Both the position numbers and the translations under genes were made by a program. Shown piece after piece: positions 38,453 through 48,718 of a stretch of 64,000 nt of DNA; within the stretch, counting starts at the first letter, position 1, and every line of letters starts with the position of its first letter. The DNA comes from Brachyspira intermedia PWS/A (GTDB taxonomy: Bacteria > Spirochaetota > Brachyspiria > Brachyspirales > Brachyspiraceae), in contig NC_017243.1 in assembly GCF_000223215.1 (NCBI RefSeq), forward strand, positions 2,480,001 to 2,544,000, written 5' to 3'. The notes beneath the pieces are model-generated. The model saw nothing but the letters and a program-made list of their open reading frames with translations. It was not told the DNA's origin and did no database searches.

Positions 38453-38690
38453 CAACTATACTTTGTCAAAAATAATTTTTTTAAATTTTAAATATCCGCA
38501 GGGCTTTGCCCCGCACCCAAGTTCTTTTATTGGTATAAAAGAACCAAAAAAACTGTATTTTTAGGTTATATCCTATATTTAATAGGCATGTTTTTAATAT
38601 AAAGTTATAGCAATTGCACTTTTTGCAACTTTTTGCGGCGGGAAAAAGTTGAATAAAAAAAATTGACAAAGTTAAAAATTTTTTAGTATA
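38453..38690. mobile_element. MITE-like repeat, copy F
   Basis: The L-type end TATACCTAAACAACTATACT and the R-type end TTGACAAAGTTAAAAATTTT, then TTAGTATA, bound 238 bp. The interior starts GGGCTTTGCCCCGCACC, has a short AAGAACC/GGTATAAAAGAACC region, a GTTGCAAAAAGTGCAA-related block and CGGCGGGAAAAAGTTGA before the R end. It sits between the terminator of the PepSY-like gene and the 3' end of pcrA. Confidence 0.78.
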
Positions 38691-38727
38691 TTTCAAATAA
38701 AATACTTTACTTAAAAAAATACAAACT

Positions 38728-40725
38728 CTATTTATTTTCAGGTCTTAAAGAAGCTTTTAAATTTGAGAAAAACTCCTCTTCATTCATAGCCATTTCTTCA
38801 GGTAAATTCTCGCTCATCTCCTCCAAAAATACAGAAGGCGTACACTCAACCTTTCTTCCCATTTTAGTTCTGCTTCTGCAGTATGTTAAAGTTAAATGTT
38901 TTTTAGCTCTAGTCATAGCAACATAGCAAAGTCTTCTCTCTTCTTCTAATCCGTTTTCGTCCAAACTTTTTTGATGAGGCATTATACCGTCTTCCATACC
39001 GCATATATAAACATAAGGAAACTCTAATCCCTTAGCAGCATGTATACTCATAAGCATTATTCCTTTCTTTTTATCCTCATCATCATTTTGTTCTTCTATA
39101 CTCATTAATAAAATTCTATCTAAATAATTTTTTAAAGTAGCGTTCTTATTTGACTTCTCATATTCAAGTATGCCGTTCATAAGAGATTCTACGTTCTCCA
39201 TTTTTTTAGCACCCTGCTCTTTTGTATCGCTTGAGTTTAAAATCTCATTATGATAAGCAATAACATCTAAAAATTTATTAATATTCTCATATAGTTTAGG
39301 ACGCTCTAAATCATTTTTGTCAACTGTAAATAAATTATGATAATGCTCTATCACTTCAAGAAAATCTTTTATGCCTGCTTTAGCTTTAGGTGAAATTTCA
39401 TCCATACTCTCATAATTAAGCAATGTATGATATAGTGAAACTCCATTTTTTATACTAGCTTCATTGAGATTATTTATAGCAACTGCCCCTATTCCTCTTT
39501 TAGGTATATTTATAACTCTAAGCAAAGACACCTCATCTTCAGGATTAACAAATAAATTAAGATATGCAAGTATATCCTTAATCTCTTTTCTTTCATAAAA
39601 CTGAAAAGCACCTACTACAGTATAAGGCAAACCTCTAAGTCTGAATGCCTCTTCAAAAAGTCTTGACTGTGCATTCATTCTAAAAAGCACCGCAAAATCT
39701 TCATAATTTAATCTTTTACTTATAGAATAATTTATTATAGAATCTGCTACAAATTGAGCTTCTTCCCTCTCATCTTCGCATGGCATTATAGTAGGAGGTA
39801 TTCCTTCCTCACCTTCTGCCACTACCTTTTTATCTTTCCTTTGAGTATTATTACTTATTACAGAATGTGCTGCTTCAAGTATTGCTTTTGTACTTCTATA
39901 ATTTTTTGTAAGAGTTACTATTTTTGCATCAGGGTATTCATTTTCAAATGATAATATATTAGATACATCAGCACCTCTGAATGCATATATACTTTGATCA
40001 TCATCGCCTACAACTGCAATATTTCTATATTTTGATGCTAATAAAGTGGTAAGTTTATACTGTGCAAAATTAGTGTCCTGATATTCATCTACCATTATAT
40101 ATCTGAATCTCTCCTGATATTTATCAAGAACTTCAGGAAACTCTACATATAAATCTATTGTAAGATTAATGAGATCATTAAAATCAACAGCATTATATCC
40201 TTTTAAATAGCTTTGATAAACTTCATACACTCTTTTAGCAATTTTTTCCAAATCATCATGAGGCTCTACTTCATAAGGCTTCATCAAATTATTTTTAAAT
40301 CTGTCTATATACCAAGCAAATAATCCCTCATCATAATTAAGGGTATTAACTTTTATTTCTCTTAAAATATTTCTTATTAATGTTTTACTGTCAGATGAAG
40401 AATAAATACTGAAATTATTTTTATAACCTAACTTTTCAATATCACCTTTCAATACTCTAACACAAAAAGAATGGAAAGTGCTTACTACCAATTGTTTTGG
40501 TTTTTCTTTTAAAAGTTTTGTTATACGTTCACGCATTTCCGCTGCTGCTTTATTAGTGAAAGTAACTGCTAGTATCTGACTAGGAAGTACGCCATGCTTT
40601 ATTAAATATGCAATTCTCTCTGTAATAACTCTAGTCTTGCCAGAACCTGCACCAGCCAATGCTAGTAACGGGCCGTCAATATGTTCTACTGCTTGTCTTT
40701 GTTCTTCATTTAACATTAATGCCAT
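38728..40725 (-). CDS. pcrA: UvrD/PcrA-type DNA helicase
   Basis: 665 residues, superfamily 1A. Motif Q LNEEQRQAVEH (5-15), Walker A LALAGAGSGKT (21-31), motif Ia VTFTNKAAAEMRERI, motif II MVDEYQDTN, motif III GDDDQSIYAFRGAD, motif IV TKNYRST, motif V MSIHAAKGLEFPYVYI and motif VI RLCYVAMTRAKK are all present. It unwinds DNA 3'-5' in excision and mismatch repair and in removing blocks from replication. The family is sure; whether it is best named PcrA, UvrD or Rep is less so. The length is slightly short of the usual 720 because of the trimmed C-terminus. Confidence 0.93.
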   Translation of the reverse strand: MALMLNEEQRQAVEHIDGPLLALAGAGSGKTRVITERIAYLIKHGVLPSQILAVTFTNKAAAEMRERITKLLKEKPKQLVVSTFHSFCVRVLKGDIEKLGYKNNFSIYSSSDSKTLIRNILREIKVNTLNYDEGLFAWYIDRFKNNLMKPYEVEPHDDLEKIAKRVYEVYQSYLKGYNAVDFNDLINLTIDLYVEFPEVLDKYQERFRYIMVDEYQDTNFAQYKLTTLLASKYRNIAVVGDDDQSIYAFRGADVSNILSFENEYPDAKIVTLTKNYRSTKAILEAAHSVISNNTQRKDKKVVAEGEEGIPPTIMPCEDEREEAQFVADSIINYSISKRLNYEDFAVLFRMNAQSRLFEEAFRLRGLPYTVVGAFQFYERKEIKDILAYLNLFVNPEDEVSLLRVINIPKRGIGAVAINNLNEASIKNGVSLYHTLLNYESMDEISPKAKAGIKDFLEVIEHYHNLFTVDKNDLERPKLYENINKFLDVIAYHNEILNSSDTKEQGAKKMENVESLMNGILEYEKSNKNATLKNYLDRILLMSIEEQNDDEDKKKGIMLMSIHAAKGLEFPYVYICGMEDGIMPHQKSLDENGLEEERRLCYVAMTRAKKHLTLTYCRSRTKMGRKVECTPSVFLEEMSENLPEEMAMNEEEFFSNLKASLRPENK

Positions 40726-40951
40726 AATAAAAAATACCTCTCATTTTGAAAAGCTATTATATATTATATTTAAATAATGTAAAATTTAGAATTTGCATAT
40801 TTCATATTAATTTTTTTATAGAAAAAAATTGTAATTATCAATTAATATACAACTATATGTAGTTTTATCAATATATATTTCTTTAAAATTAATTGAATTA
40901 TATAGAAGATGGTATATATTATTTTTACATAATAATGTAATGGAGGTAAAT

Positions 40952-41359
40952 ATGAAAAAGACAATAAGTATATTATTTTTATGTTTTATATTTATTTGTG
41001 TAATAGGATGTTATAATTATGATGTAACTGGTGTAGAAATAGAAAATGATGGTAATGAAAATACTGAAGATAATGGAAATAATGAGGTAGATAAAAAATC
41101 TAAAGTATTTTTGCATTACTATGGTAATTTATATGTTATAAAAACTCCAACAATGATAATAATTTCTCCAAACGACAATCTTTATTTTTATGATGGAAAT
41201 AGAAAAATGAATATTCAAAATATTCAAAAAATATCTGATAATGAATATAACTTTTTTATTGAATATTATTATAATGGTAATATAAAAATATATGATAGAT
41301 ATTTACATTTTAATATTGGAAGTGGTGTGTTAACTTATAATATAGATGAGATTATTTAA
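40952..41359 (+). CDS. Small lipoprotein
   Basis: 135 residues from ATG 40952; GGAGGT at 40942-40947 decides this start over an ATG 12 bases earlier that overlaps the site. The signal peptide ends in the lipobox VIGC. A Glu/Asn/Gly-rich linker leads to a small Tyr/Asn-rich beta domain. No family recognised. Monocistronic. Confidence 0.65.
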   Translation: MKKTISILFLCFIFICVIGCYNYDVTGVEIENDGNENTEDNGNNEVDKKSKVFLHYYGNLYVIKTPTMIIISPNDNLYFYDGNRKMNIQNIQKISDNEYNFFIEYYYNGNIKIYDRYLHFNIGSGVLTYNIDEII

Positions 41360-41564
41360 TTAACGTAAAAAATTATCATATAGTTTTTATAGTGTAAATA
41401 AATACTATTTGAATAAACTTATTTTTTATTTAAATAGCATTTATTATAAATTTTAATTCTTATATTAGAAAATATAATATAAACTTCAAAATATATTTGC
41501 AAAAATATTTTAAAATGATACTATAAAATATATTATTTTTTAAAAGCAATTATAAGGAAATAAA

Positions 41565-42632
41565 ATGAATATAGATAATATTAATGATATAAGAAAAAAA
41601 GTAAAAACTGTAAAAATAGGAAATGTTTTGATAGGAGGAAACAATCCTATAAGCATTCAGTCTATGACAAATACAGATACTAGAAATATAAAAGAAACTG
41701 TTAATCAGATAAAATCGCTTGAAGATGCTGGGGTTGATATAGTAAGGCTTGCTGTTTTGGATATGGATGCTGCCAAAGCCATTAAAGAAATAAAAAATCA
41801 AACAAAAGTTCCTTTAATTGCTGATATACATTTTGATTATAGATTAGCATTAGAAAGTATGAAAAGCGGTATTGATTCTTTAAGACTTAATCCGGGTAAT
41901 ATAAAAGATAAAGAAAAAGTAAAAGAAGTTATAAAAGAAGCCAAAGAGAGAAACCTTACAATAAGGGTTGGAGTAAATGGCGGAAGTTTGGACAGAAGCA
42001 TATATAAAGAAGTAACTCCTGAAAACATGGTGAAAAGTGCTGCTGATCATATAAAATTAATGGAAGATTTAGATTTCACAAATATAAAAGTTTCTTTAAA
42101 ATCTTCAGACATAAAAACTACAATAGAAGCTAATACTTTATTCAGAGAAAAATTCGATTATCCTATACATTTGGGAGTAACAGAGGCAGGTACTTTAAGA
42201 AGCTCGCTTATAAAAAGTACAAGTGCTTTATCATATTTAATAATGCAGGGTATTGGAGATACTATAAGATATTCTATAACGGGCGATCCTGTAGAAGAAG
42301 TAATGGCAGGAAAAATGCTTCTTAAATTTTTAGGCATAAGAAATGAACCTTCCATAGAAATAATATCATGTCCTACATGCGGAAGATGTCAGGTTAACGT
42401 AGAAGAGGTGGCTAGCTTCATAGAAAAACATGTTCAGAATATAAAGAAGAATATCACTATAGCTATTATGGGCTGTGTTGTTAACGGCCCTGGTGAAGCA
42501 AGGCATGCTGATTTCGGAGTAGCTGGAACAGGTGACGGAAACTTTATATTCTTTGAAAAAGAGAATGAACCTATAAAAGTAGCCAAAGATAATATTATAA
42601 ATTTCCTTACAAAAAAAATAGAAGAATTTTAA
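41565..42632 (+). CDS. ispG: 4-hydroxy-3-methylbut-2-enyl-diphosphate synthase
   Basis: 355 residues, the bacterial short form. The TIM-barrel part begins KVGN-type VKIGNVLIGGNNPISIQSMT; DIHFDYRLAL and LRLNPGN follow. The [4Fe-4S] ligands are in SCPTCGRC and MGCVVNGPGEA. It makes HMBPP in the non-mevalonate isoprenoid pathway. AAGGA lies before ATG 41565. Monocistronic. Confidence 0.96.
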   Translation: MNIDNINDIRKKVKTVKIGNVLIGGNNPISIQSMTNTDTRNIKETVNQIKSLEDAGVDIVRLAVLDMDAAKAIKEIKNQTKVPLIADIHFDYRLALESMKSGIDSLRLNPGNIKDKEKVKEVIKEAKERNLTIRVGVNGGSLDRSIYKEVTPENMVKSAADHIKLMEDLDFTNIKVSLKSSDIKTTIEANTLFREKFDYPIHLGVTEAGTLRSSLIKSTSALSYLIMQGIGDTIRYSITGDPVEEVMAGKMLLKFLGIRNEPSIEIISCPTCGRCQVNVEEVASFIEKHVQNIKKNITIAIMGCVVNGPGEARHADFGVAGTGDGNFIFFEKENEPIKVAKDNIINFLTKKIEEF

Positions 42633-42785
42633 AACTTATATATTAAATTATATCATTAAATAATTAGTAGAATATGTTTTTATATATTAATGCTATATAA
42701 TTAAATAAAATTAAAACTGTCAATCAAATATTCTTCAAAAGCTATAGAATATATATAAACATTATCTGCTAGCATATTGCTATAG

Positions 42786-43626
42786 ATACAAGTAAAAAGT
42801 AAAGAAAAAGGCAAAGAAGGTTATTTTTATTCATTAGAAGAAATAGAATTATTTGATATGATAGTAGAATATTTTGAGCTTGAAATAAGTAAATTAAAAT
42901 ATATTTTATACAGCAAAAAAATTAATTATCATAATATCATAAATTATAAAATAAAATGCTTTTATAACAATATTCAAAATTATATATCAAAAAACAATGA
43001 TAAAATGATATATTATGATTATAAATTATACTTCATACCTTTTTTAATTTTTGACAATTTCAAACATGGTAAAATCACGGAAAAAGAACATAATGAACTT
43101 TTAAAATCATACAGAAAACTTTATAAATCATTCAAAAAAAAACAAAAAGAAAAAAAGAATATAATTATTTTGGATATAAAATAGAAAACAAAGAAACATT
43201 CTATAAAAAAATCTCATAGAAATATTTTAAAGTACTTTCTTATGAAGATTATCAAAACAATTCATATTTAGAAGAGTATATTCAATTACATAAAGAATTA
43301 ATTGAATACCAGATAAAATATAATAGGTATATAGAATATTATAATAACTTTTTTAATGATAAGATTTTAATTTTTTTATATTTTACAGATAGAATTTCTA
43401 ATGATGATTTTTTATTCTTTAAAAAAATATAGAAGAATTAAAAAAAATAAATGCTGAAAATAATAAAGAATACAAAGCTATACAATTAACTAAAAAAGAT
43501 GAAGATATAATTTATCAAACAATAATTAAAAATGATCATAAACAAGTGATTATAGGATATATAGAATTATACAATTTCAATAAACTTTATCATAAATCCT
43601 CAAAAAGTATTACAAACGAAATATAG
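42786..43626 (+). pseudogene. Degenerate gene of unknown function
   Basis: Three consecutive frames give one continuous-looking product. The first runs QVKSKEKGKEGYFYSLEEIE to the A runs at 43134-43156. The second (EYNYFGYKIENKETFY, then LSYEDYQNNSYLEEYIQ) carries an in-frame TAG at 43217-43219. The third starts after seven A at 43421-43427 (NIEELKKINAENNKEYKAI) and ends at 43626. Both shifts are -1 in A runs. No start codon is evident, and the product (Lys/Tyr/Asn-rich, soluble, helical) matches nothing I recognise. It fills the gap between ispG and the next lipoprotein gene; 42633-42785 holds nothing clear. Confidence 0.55.
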
Positions 43627-43813
43627 AATTAATTTAAGGGTATAATTTCTTTAAAATAATTTTTGAAATATTAAAAAAAAAAAATGCATAGTTCAAATGC
43701 AATATTTTCTTTTTATCGTATTATATTTTATAAACCTAATATCATTTTGAAGTATTAAAAAAATTAATACTTCAAATTTAACTTATCAAATAAAGATTTA
43801 AGGAGTAATAAAA

Positions 43814-45109
43814 ATGAAAAAAACACTTGCATTTATTACGATTGTAATGATGATTTTTATTGCAAGCTGTCAAAAAACACCTACAACACCGGATACAGTA
43901 CCGATATCATTACAGAATTTTACAGAGTGGCTTAATGCTATCAAAGTAACTGATTTCACAGCACAAACAGTAAATAATTCTTTAACTTTAACATCTGAAA
44001 AAGAAATGACAGCAGAAACAGCATTAACATCAATAAAAACTGCATTATCTGCATTATCTAAAGAAAATATAGTAATAAACAATATAGATTCATTAACTTG
44101 GCAAGAGGAAGTAACATCTGATAAAGAGGGAATCATAAAAGTAAGCGTATCTCCTGCAGAAGGTATGAAGTTTGCTGATGATTTGACTGCTTCTTTAGCT
44201 AATAATGAATTTACTATAACAGTAAAACCTTTAGTTTCAGAAGAAGATATATCAATAGACGGTCCAGGTAAGTCTGCCGATATGCCTTTAGATATTTCTC
44301 TTTATACAGGAACTGATTATGCTAAAGAAGCACCATTTACAATAAAAACAGGTACAGGAGTATTTATTCATGATATAACACATTCCCCATTAAAATGGGT
44401 AGTAGGCATACAGGATATTTGGAATGTATCAAATTTAGAAATATTTAAACCATATATTTCTAAATATGATACAGCACTATATATAGATTATCTAGAAACT
44501 TTTAAAATATTAGAGGATGTTAATATTAAACTAAAAACTTCTCAAATATATAAATTGACATTAACAATATCATATAGCAAAGACAATAATACTTTGACTA
44601 AAAATATAGATTTGTATGTAAATTTAAAAAAAGATCATCAAATAGTAAATGATAAAGCTATAATAAAAGCATTTATTGAGGGAATATCAGGACAAACTTA
44701 TACAGGTTCTGAAGAGACTATTAACATAATGATAAATGACAATGTAACATTTAATATGGTTGGCTTATTGCCTTATTTGGCAGAATCATCTAGCGTAAAC
44801 AAATTAAAATTTTTTGATGTCAGCTATGGAAAAAAAGGAAGCATAAGTTATATAAATAGTATTGCTACTGGTCTCAATAGACAAGATGTAATACAAAGAT
44901 TAAAAACTAAACTTTTAGAAATAGGAATTAATTGGTCTGGAAGCAGTTTCAATTTTTATATAGCTGAATCAGTCTTTGCAATATCGGCAATTGAGCCTAT
45001 GACTGTATCAGATAGCTCTTTTGTATTTAGAACATCATCATATAGTGCTATTGATATTACAAAAGGTATAGATATTACTCTTATGATTCCTGAAGGCTGG
45101 GTTGAGTGA
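43814..45109 (+). CDS. Large lipoprotein of unknown function
   Basis: 431 residues. The signal peptide MKKTLAFITIVMMIFIASC has its lipid-modified Cys at 19, followed by a Thr/Pro linker. The mature protein is Ser/Thr-rich, probably beta, with no known family or motif. It would sit on a membrane facing the periplasm or the surface. AAGGAG is spaced eight bases before the ATG, and a terminator follows. Confidence 0.65.
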   Translation: MKKTLAFITIVMMIFIASCQKTPTTPDTVPISLQNFTEWLNAIKVTDFTAQTVNNSLTLTSEKEMTAETALTSIKTALSALSKENIVINNIDSLTWQEEVTSDKEGIIKVSVSPAEGMKFADDLTASLANNEFTITVKPLVSEEDISIDGPGKSADMPLDISLYTGTDYAKEAPFTIKTGTGVFIHDITHSPLKWVVGIQDIWNVSNLEIFKPYISKYDTALYIDYLETFKILEDVNIKLKTSQIYKLTLTISYSKDNNTLTKNIDLYVNLKKDHQIVNDKAIIKAFIEGISGQTYTGSEETINIMINDNVTFNMVGLLPYLAESSSVNKLKFFDVSYGKKGSISYINSIATGLNRQDVIQRLKTKLLEIGINWSGSSFNFYIAESVFAISAIEPMTVSDSSFVFRTSSYSAIDITKGIDITLMIPEGWVE

Positions 45110-45158
45110 TATAGAAAATATTATTTTATAAATTAAAATCAATCAATATTCTAATAAA

Positions 45159-45198
45159 AGCCTGTCTTATATTTTAGGTTATGAGGCAGGTTTTTTAT
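45159..45198 (+). terminator. Terminator after the large lipoprotein gene
   Basis: CCTGTCTTAT / ATGAGGCAGG (two G-T wobbles) followed by TTTTTTATTA. Confidence 0.7.
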
Positions 45199-45311
45199 TA
45201 TTTTTTATAAAAATATACTTTATTATTTTGTATATATATGATAAAGTATACAATAAAAATATAATTATATTTAACAATAATATAAAGTTTTAATAATTAA
45301 TGGTATTTATT

Positions 45312-46379
45312 ATGAAAAGAATTTATCTATTAGTCATGATATTATTTTTTATAATTGTTTTAAATATATATCCCAATACCTCTGAACGTTCTTCTATTGA
45401 TAAATATCTCCTTCTTACAATTAAAGCAATTATAGACAACTCCCCTATCACTATGCATATAAAAATAAAAAATCCTGATTCTATTATAGATGGTAAAATC
45501 AGCAGTATAAAAGGACATTATAAATATGACAGCATAAATATTCCTATACAGTTGGAAGGAAATATTGATAAAAAAAGTATGACTATAAAAACTCCTAATA
45601 ATGAAATTTTTGCTTTCAATTTTCATGAGAAGCAATTATATGATATTATTAATTCAAAAAGCGAAATATATTTTAATTTAAATGGCAAATGGAGAAATAG
45701 AGATAAATCAGCAAAATGCATTATAAAATCTATCAAATTTGTACACTCTATTTATGAAATATATATAGAAAAAGAGTATAAAAAAAATTCAGGTTCTATG
45801 GGAGCAATATATATAGAAAATAAATCTTTCGCAATATATAAAGGAACTTCAACTAATATCACATTAAATCAATTAATATCTGAAATAAATAATAATCTTG
45901 ATGAAAACCTTAAAACTAATAATTATACAAATAATTTAAACTATACTGAATTTGCTGTATTATCAGATTACTTTGATGATAAAATACTTTCTATAAAAAA
46001 CTATTCTGATGGATATTATGGAGAAAATGGAATAGTTTATAAATCTTATGTAACTATACTTACTATAAATTCATTAGTAAAAATTCATAATTATTTAGGA
46101 AATTTGGTATATGATACTAAAGATTTCAGAACTTTTTTAAAAAATAAGATAAAAAAACAAAATTCTAATTATGATAATGATAATTTCGGAGAATATTTTG
46201 ATGAATATATCACTTCTCTCAATTATGCTGAAATATACTTCAACACTGACGCCTCTGTAACCGTTCACTTTTTCTTCGGTAAAGAAAAACTAGAATATAG
46301 CTTTATCAATATAAACATAGAAGAATTAAAGCCCTATATAAAACCTGATAGTTTTTACAGTTATTTATTTTATAAATAG
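45312..46379 (+). CDS. Secreted hypothetical protein
   Basis: 355 residues from ATG 45312 (MKRIYLLVMILFFIIVLNIY), which begins a clear signal sequence; a further ATG 12 bases upstream is possible, and neither has a strong ribosome-binding site. The mature part is mixed alpha/beta with LEGNIDKKSMTIKT and FNLNGKWRNRDKSAKC, and ends FYSYLFYK. No family recognised. It lies 99 bases ahead of the cdaA operon on the same strand but probably has separate transcription. Confidence 0.55.
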   Translation: MKRIYLLVMILFFIIVLNIYPNTSERSSIDKYLLLTIKAIIDNSPITMHIKIKNPDSIIDGKISSIKGHYKYDSINIPIQLEGNIDKKSMTIKTPNNEIFAFNFHEKQLYDIINSKSEIYFNLNGKWRNRDKSAKCIIKSIKFVHSIYEIYIEKEYKKNSGSMGAIYIENKSFAIYKGTSTNITLNQLISEINNNLDENLKTNNYTNNLNYTEFAVLSDYFDDKILSIKNYSDGYYGENGIVYKSYVTILTINSLVKIHNYLGNLVYDTKDFRTFLKNKIKKQNSNYDNDNFGEYFDEYITSLNYAEIYFNTDASVTVHFFFGKEKLEYSFININIEELKPYIKPDSFYSYLFYK

Positions 46380-46478
46380 AACCCATATTTTAACTATTAA
46401 ATATAATAAAGTAATAATAAAAAATAATTGAATGCTAAATATTTACAAATTATATATTTGTGATATAATGGATTAGCA

Positions 46479-47261
46479 ATGCTTTATGTAATAAATAATT
46501 TTATATCAACTTCAAACTGGCGATATTTCTTTTATGGTCTAGATATAGTATTGGTTGCTGTATTATTCTATATTATATATATGCTTATGTACAATACAAG
46601 AGCTTACAGCATAGCAGTAGGTTTTATAATATTATTTTTTATAACTCTAATAGCAAAAGTATTTGGACTTTCTACATTATCTTGGATATTTGATCAATTC
46701 TTCCAAGTAGGACTTATAGCCATAGTAGTGATATTCCAAGCAGAAATAAAGCATGCTTTAAGAATATTAGGCGGAAAAGCATTTTTAAAAAAATCATTCA
46801 GATATGATGAAGATCAAATTCAAAAAATATTAAGTGCTACATTTAATTTATCATATAAAGGATATGGTGCTTTAATAGTATTTCAAAGAAATATATCACT
46901 GCATTCTTTAGTTGATAGAGCTGTAAAACTCAATGCTGATATATCTATAGAACTTGTTGAAGCTATATTTTTTAAGAATAACCCTATTCATGACGGGGCT
47001 GCAATAATAATGGAAAATAGAATAGCAGCAGCAAGTGCATATCTGCCTCTTACAGAAATAGAGCCTCAAATAAAAAATAGAAGATTAGGAACAAGGCATA
47101 GAGCAGCACTTGGTATTTCAGAACAAACTGATGCAGTAGTAGTTGTAGTTTCAGAAGAAACTCAATGCGTATCGATTGTTCATAATGGTATATTAGAATA
47201 TAATTTAAATAGAGAAGAATTAGATAAAAGACTTGGAGAACTTTTAGAGATAAAAAAATGA
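46479..47261 (+). CDS. cdaA: Diadenylate cyclase CdaA
   Basis: 260 residues. Three N-terminal membrane helices lie within about 15-85, followed by a DAC (DisA_N) domain with DGA at 172-174 (NPIHDGAAII) and RHR at 206-208 (LGTRHRAALG), the two catalytic motifs that join two ATP into c-di-AMP. It is membrane-bound and controlled by CdaR, whose gene overlaps the end by four bases (ATGA). c-di-AMP typically governs osmolyte and potassium uptake and cell-wall stress. Confidence 0.95.
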   Translation: MLYVINNFISTSNWRYFFYGLDIVLVAVLFYIIYMLMYNTRAYSIAVGFIILFFITLIAKVFGLSTLSWIFDQFFQVGLIAIVVIFQAEIKHALRILGGKAFLKKSFRYDEDQIQKILSATFNLSYKGYGALIVFQRNISLHSLVDRAVKLNADISIELVEAIFFKNNPIHDGAAIIMENRIAAASAYLPLTEIEPQIKNRRLGTRHRAALGISEQTDAVVVVVSEETQCVSIVHNGILEYNLNREELDKRLGELLEIKK

Positions 47262-48331
47262 GCAGCAAAACAACATCAGATTTAAGCAAATTTAGTTTAA
47301 AAAAAGCGTTAGCTCGTTTAACGAATAGATTAGGAATTAAATTATTATGTCTGCTAATGTCATTTTTATTATTCCTATTTGTTAGATACCAAAAAGAATA
47401 TACTAAAGACTATGTTACAAAAATAGATATAAAAAATATTCCTTCAAGATTATTGATTGCAAATGATATACCTGAAAATATTACTATAACTTTAAAAGGA
47501 TTTAAAGATAATATTTATGAACTTCCTACAGAATTTAGTGCTTATATAGATCTTACCAATGCCTCTATAGGAAGTAATATATATAATGTTAATTTGGCAG
47601 GCGATATAGATTATTCTAAAATGAATATTACTGTAAATCCAAGTGAAATACCTATAATATTAGATGAATTGTCATATAAAACAGTACCTATAAAAGTACC
47701 TACTGTAGGAATAGCAGCTTATGGACTTACTGTTGATAAAATAATAATAAATCCTTCTAATACGATAATATCAGGACCTAAAACTTTAATATCCTCTATA
47801 GATGAAATTAAAACTTTTAATGTAGATATAACAGATAAATATATGGATTATTCATCAATATCAAGAATACATTTGCCTAGAAATATAAAATCAGATGTTT
47901 CAAGAGTTAATGTAAATATTATATTTGATAAAGATCTTGATAGAGTAGAGTTCAATGATCTTGCTATCAATATAGATAATTTAAATGGAAAATTTAAAAT
48001 TAATGATCATAATCCGCTTATAATAAATAAAATAGTTTTAGAAGCTAATAAAATAATGCTTGCAAATTTATCTCCTGATGATATTAAATTATATATAGAT
48101 TTGCAAGAAATGACTAATGTTGGTATGTACTCAAATGTATCCGTAGAAGCTAATATACCAGTTCATACAAGACTTATAGAAATAGAACCTTCATTCTTCG
48201 ATATAGAAATAATAGAAAGAGATGTAACTGATACTAATAATATCAACTATACTAATAACAATATAGCGACAAATGAAGAAAATATAAATAATGAAACAAT
48301 TACTAATGAAAATAGTGTAACTAATGAATAA
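47258..48331 (+). CDS. cdaR: CdaR-like YbbR-domain regulator of CdaA
   Basis: 357 residues. One N-terminal membrane helix (about 28-47, LGIKLLCLLMSFLLFLFVRY) anchors several extracytoplasmic YbbR repeats, recognisable by segments such as NITITLKGFKDNIYELP and TVDKIIINPSNTIISGP. YbbR proteins bind CdaA outside the membrane and modulate it. The C-terminal tail is Asn/Thr/Glu-rich and low complexity. The start overlaps the cdaA stop, so translation is coupled. Confidence 0.88.
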   Translation: MSSKTTSDLSKFSLKKALARLTNRLGIKLLCLLMSFLLFLFVRYQKEYTKDYVTKIDIKNIPSRLLIANDIPENITITLKGFKDNIYELPTEFSAYIDLTNASIGSNIYNVNLAGDIDYSKMNITVNPSEIPIILDELSYKTVPIKVPTVGIAAYGLTVDKIIINPSNTIISGPKTLISSIDEIKTFNVDITDKYMDYSSISRIHLPRNIKSDVSRVNVNIIFDKDLDRVEFNDLAINIDNLNGKFKINDHNPLIINKIVLEANKIMLANLSPDDIKLYIDLQEMTNVGMYSNVSVEANIPVHTRLIEIEPSFFDIEIIERDVTDTNNINYTNNNIATNEENINNETITNENSVTNE

Positions 48332-48347
48332 GGTTAATAAATAAATA

Positions 48348-48710
48348 ATGAAGAGATTAAGATACGGCGATGTATTAATATTTTTATTTATAATTATTTT
48401 CTCATTTTTCTATGCTAAGAACTTAATTTCAAATAAAAGCAGTAAAATAATAATAGATACTTATGATAAATCTTTTAGATATGACTTAAATACTGACAGA
48501 GAAATTACTGTTACTGGTTTATTAGGCGAATCAAAAATACTTATAAGCAATCAGCAAATTATGTTTGAAAGCTCACCTTGCAGAGATAAACTATGTATCA
48601 AGGCAGGGGCACTAAAAAATTCACCTATAATATGCATGCCTAATGGTATATCTATAAGATTTGAAAAAAATATGGAGAACGATATAGAAATAGATTCTGT
48701 AGTTCAATAG
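48348..48710 (+). CDS. Membrane-anchored NusG domain II protein
   Basis: 120 residues. One N-terminal membrane helix (VLIFLFIIIFSFFYAKNL) leads to a small extracytoplasmic NusG_II fold with the family's Cys pattern SPCRDKLCIKAG and IICMPNGISI. This is not the transcription factor NusG. To my recollection such proteins (EetA in Listeria) occur beside Gx-family membrane proteins (EetB) in flavin-based extracellular electron-transfer loci. The same pairing is seen here, 16 bases after cdaR and eight before the Gx gene. Confidence 0.82.
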   Translation: MKRLRYGDVLIFLFIIIFSFFYAKNLISNKSSKIIIDTYDKSFRYDLNTDREITVTGLLGESKILISNQQIMFESSPCRDKLCIKAGALKNSPIICMPNGISIRFEKNMENDIEIDSVVQ

Positions 48711-48718
48711 GAATATTT

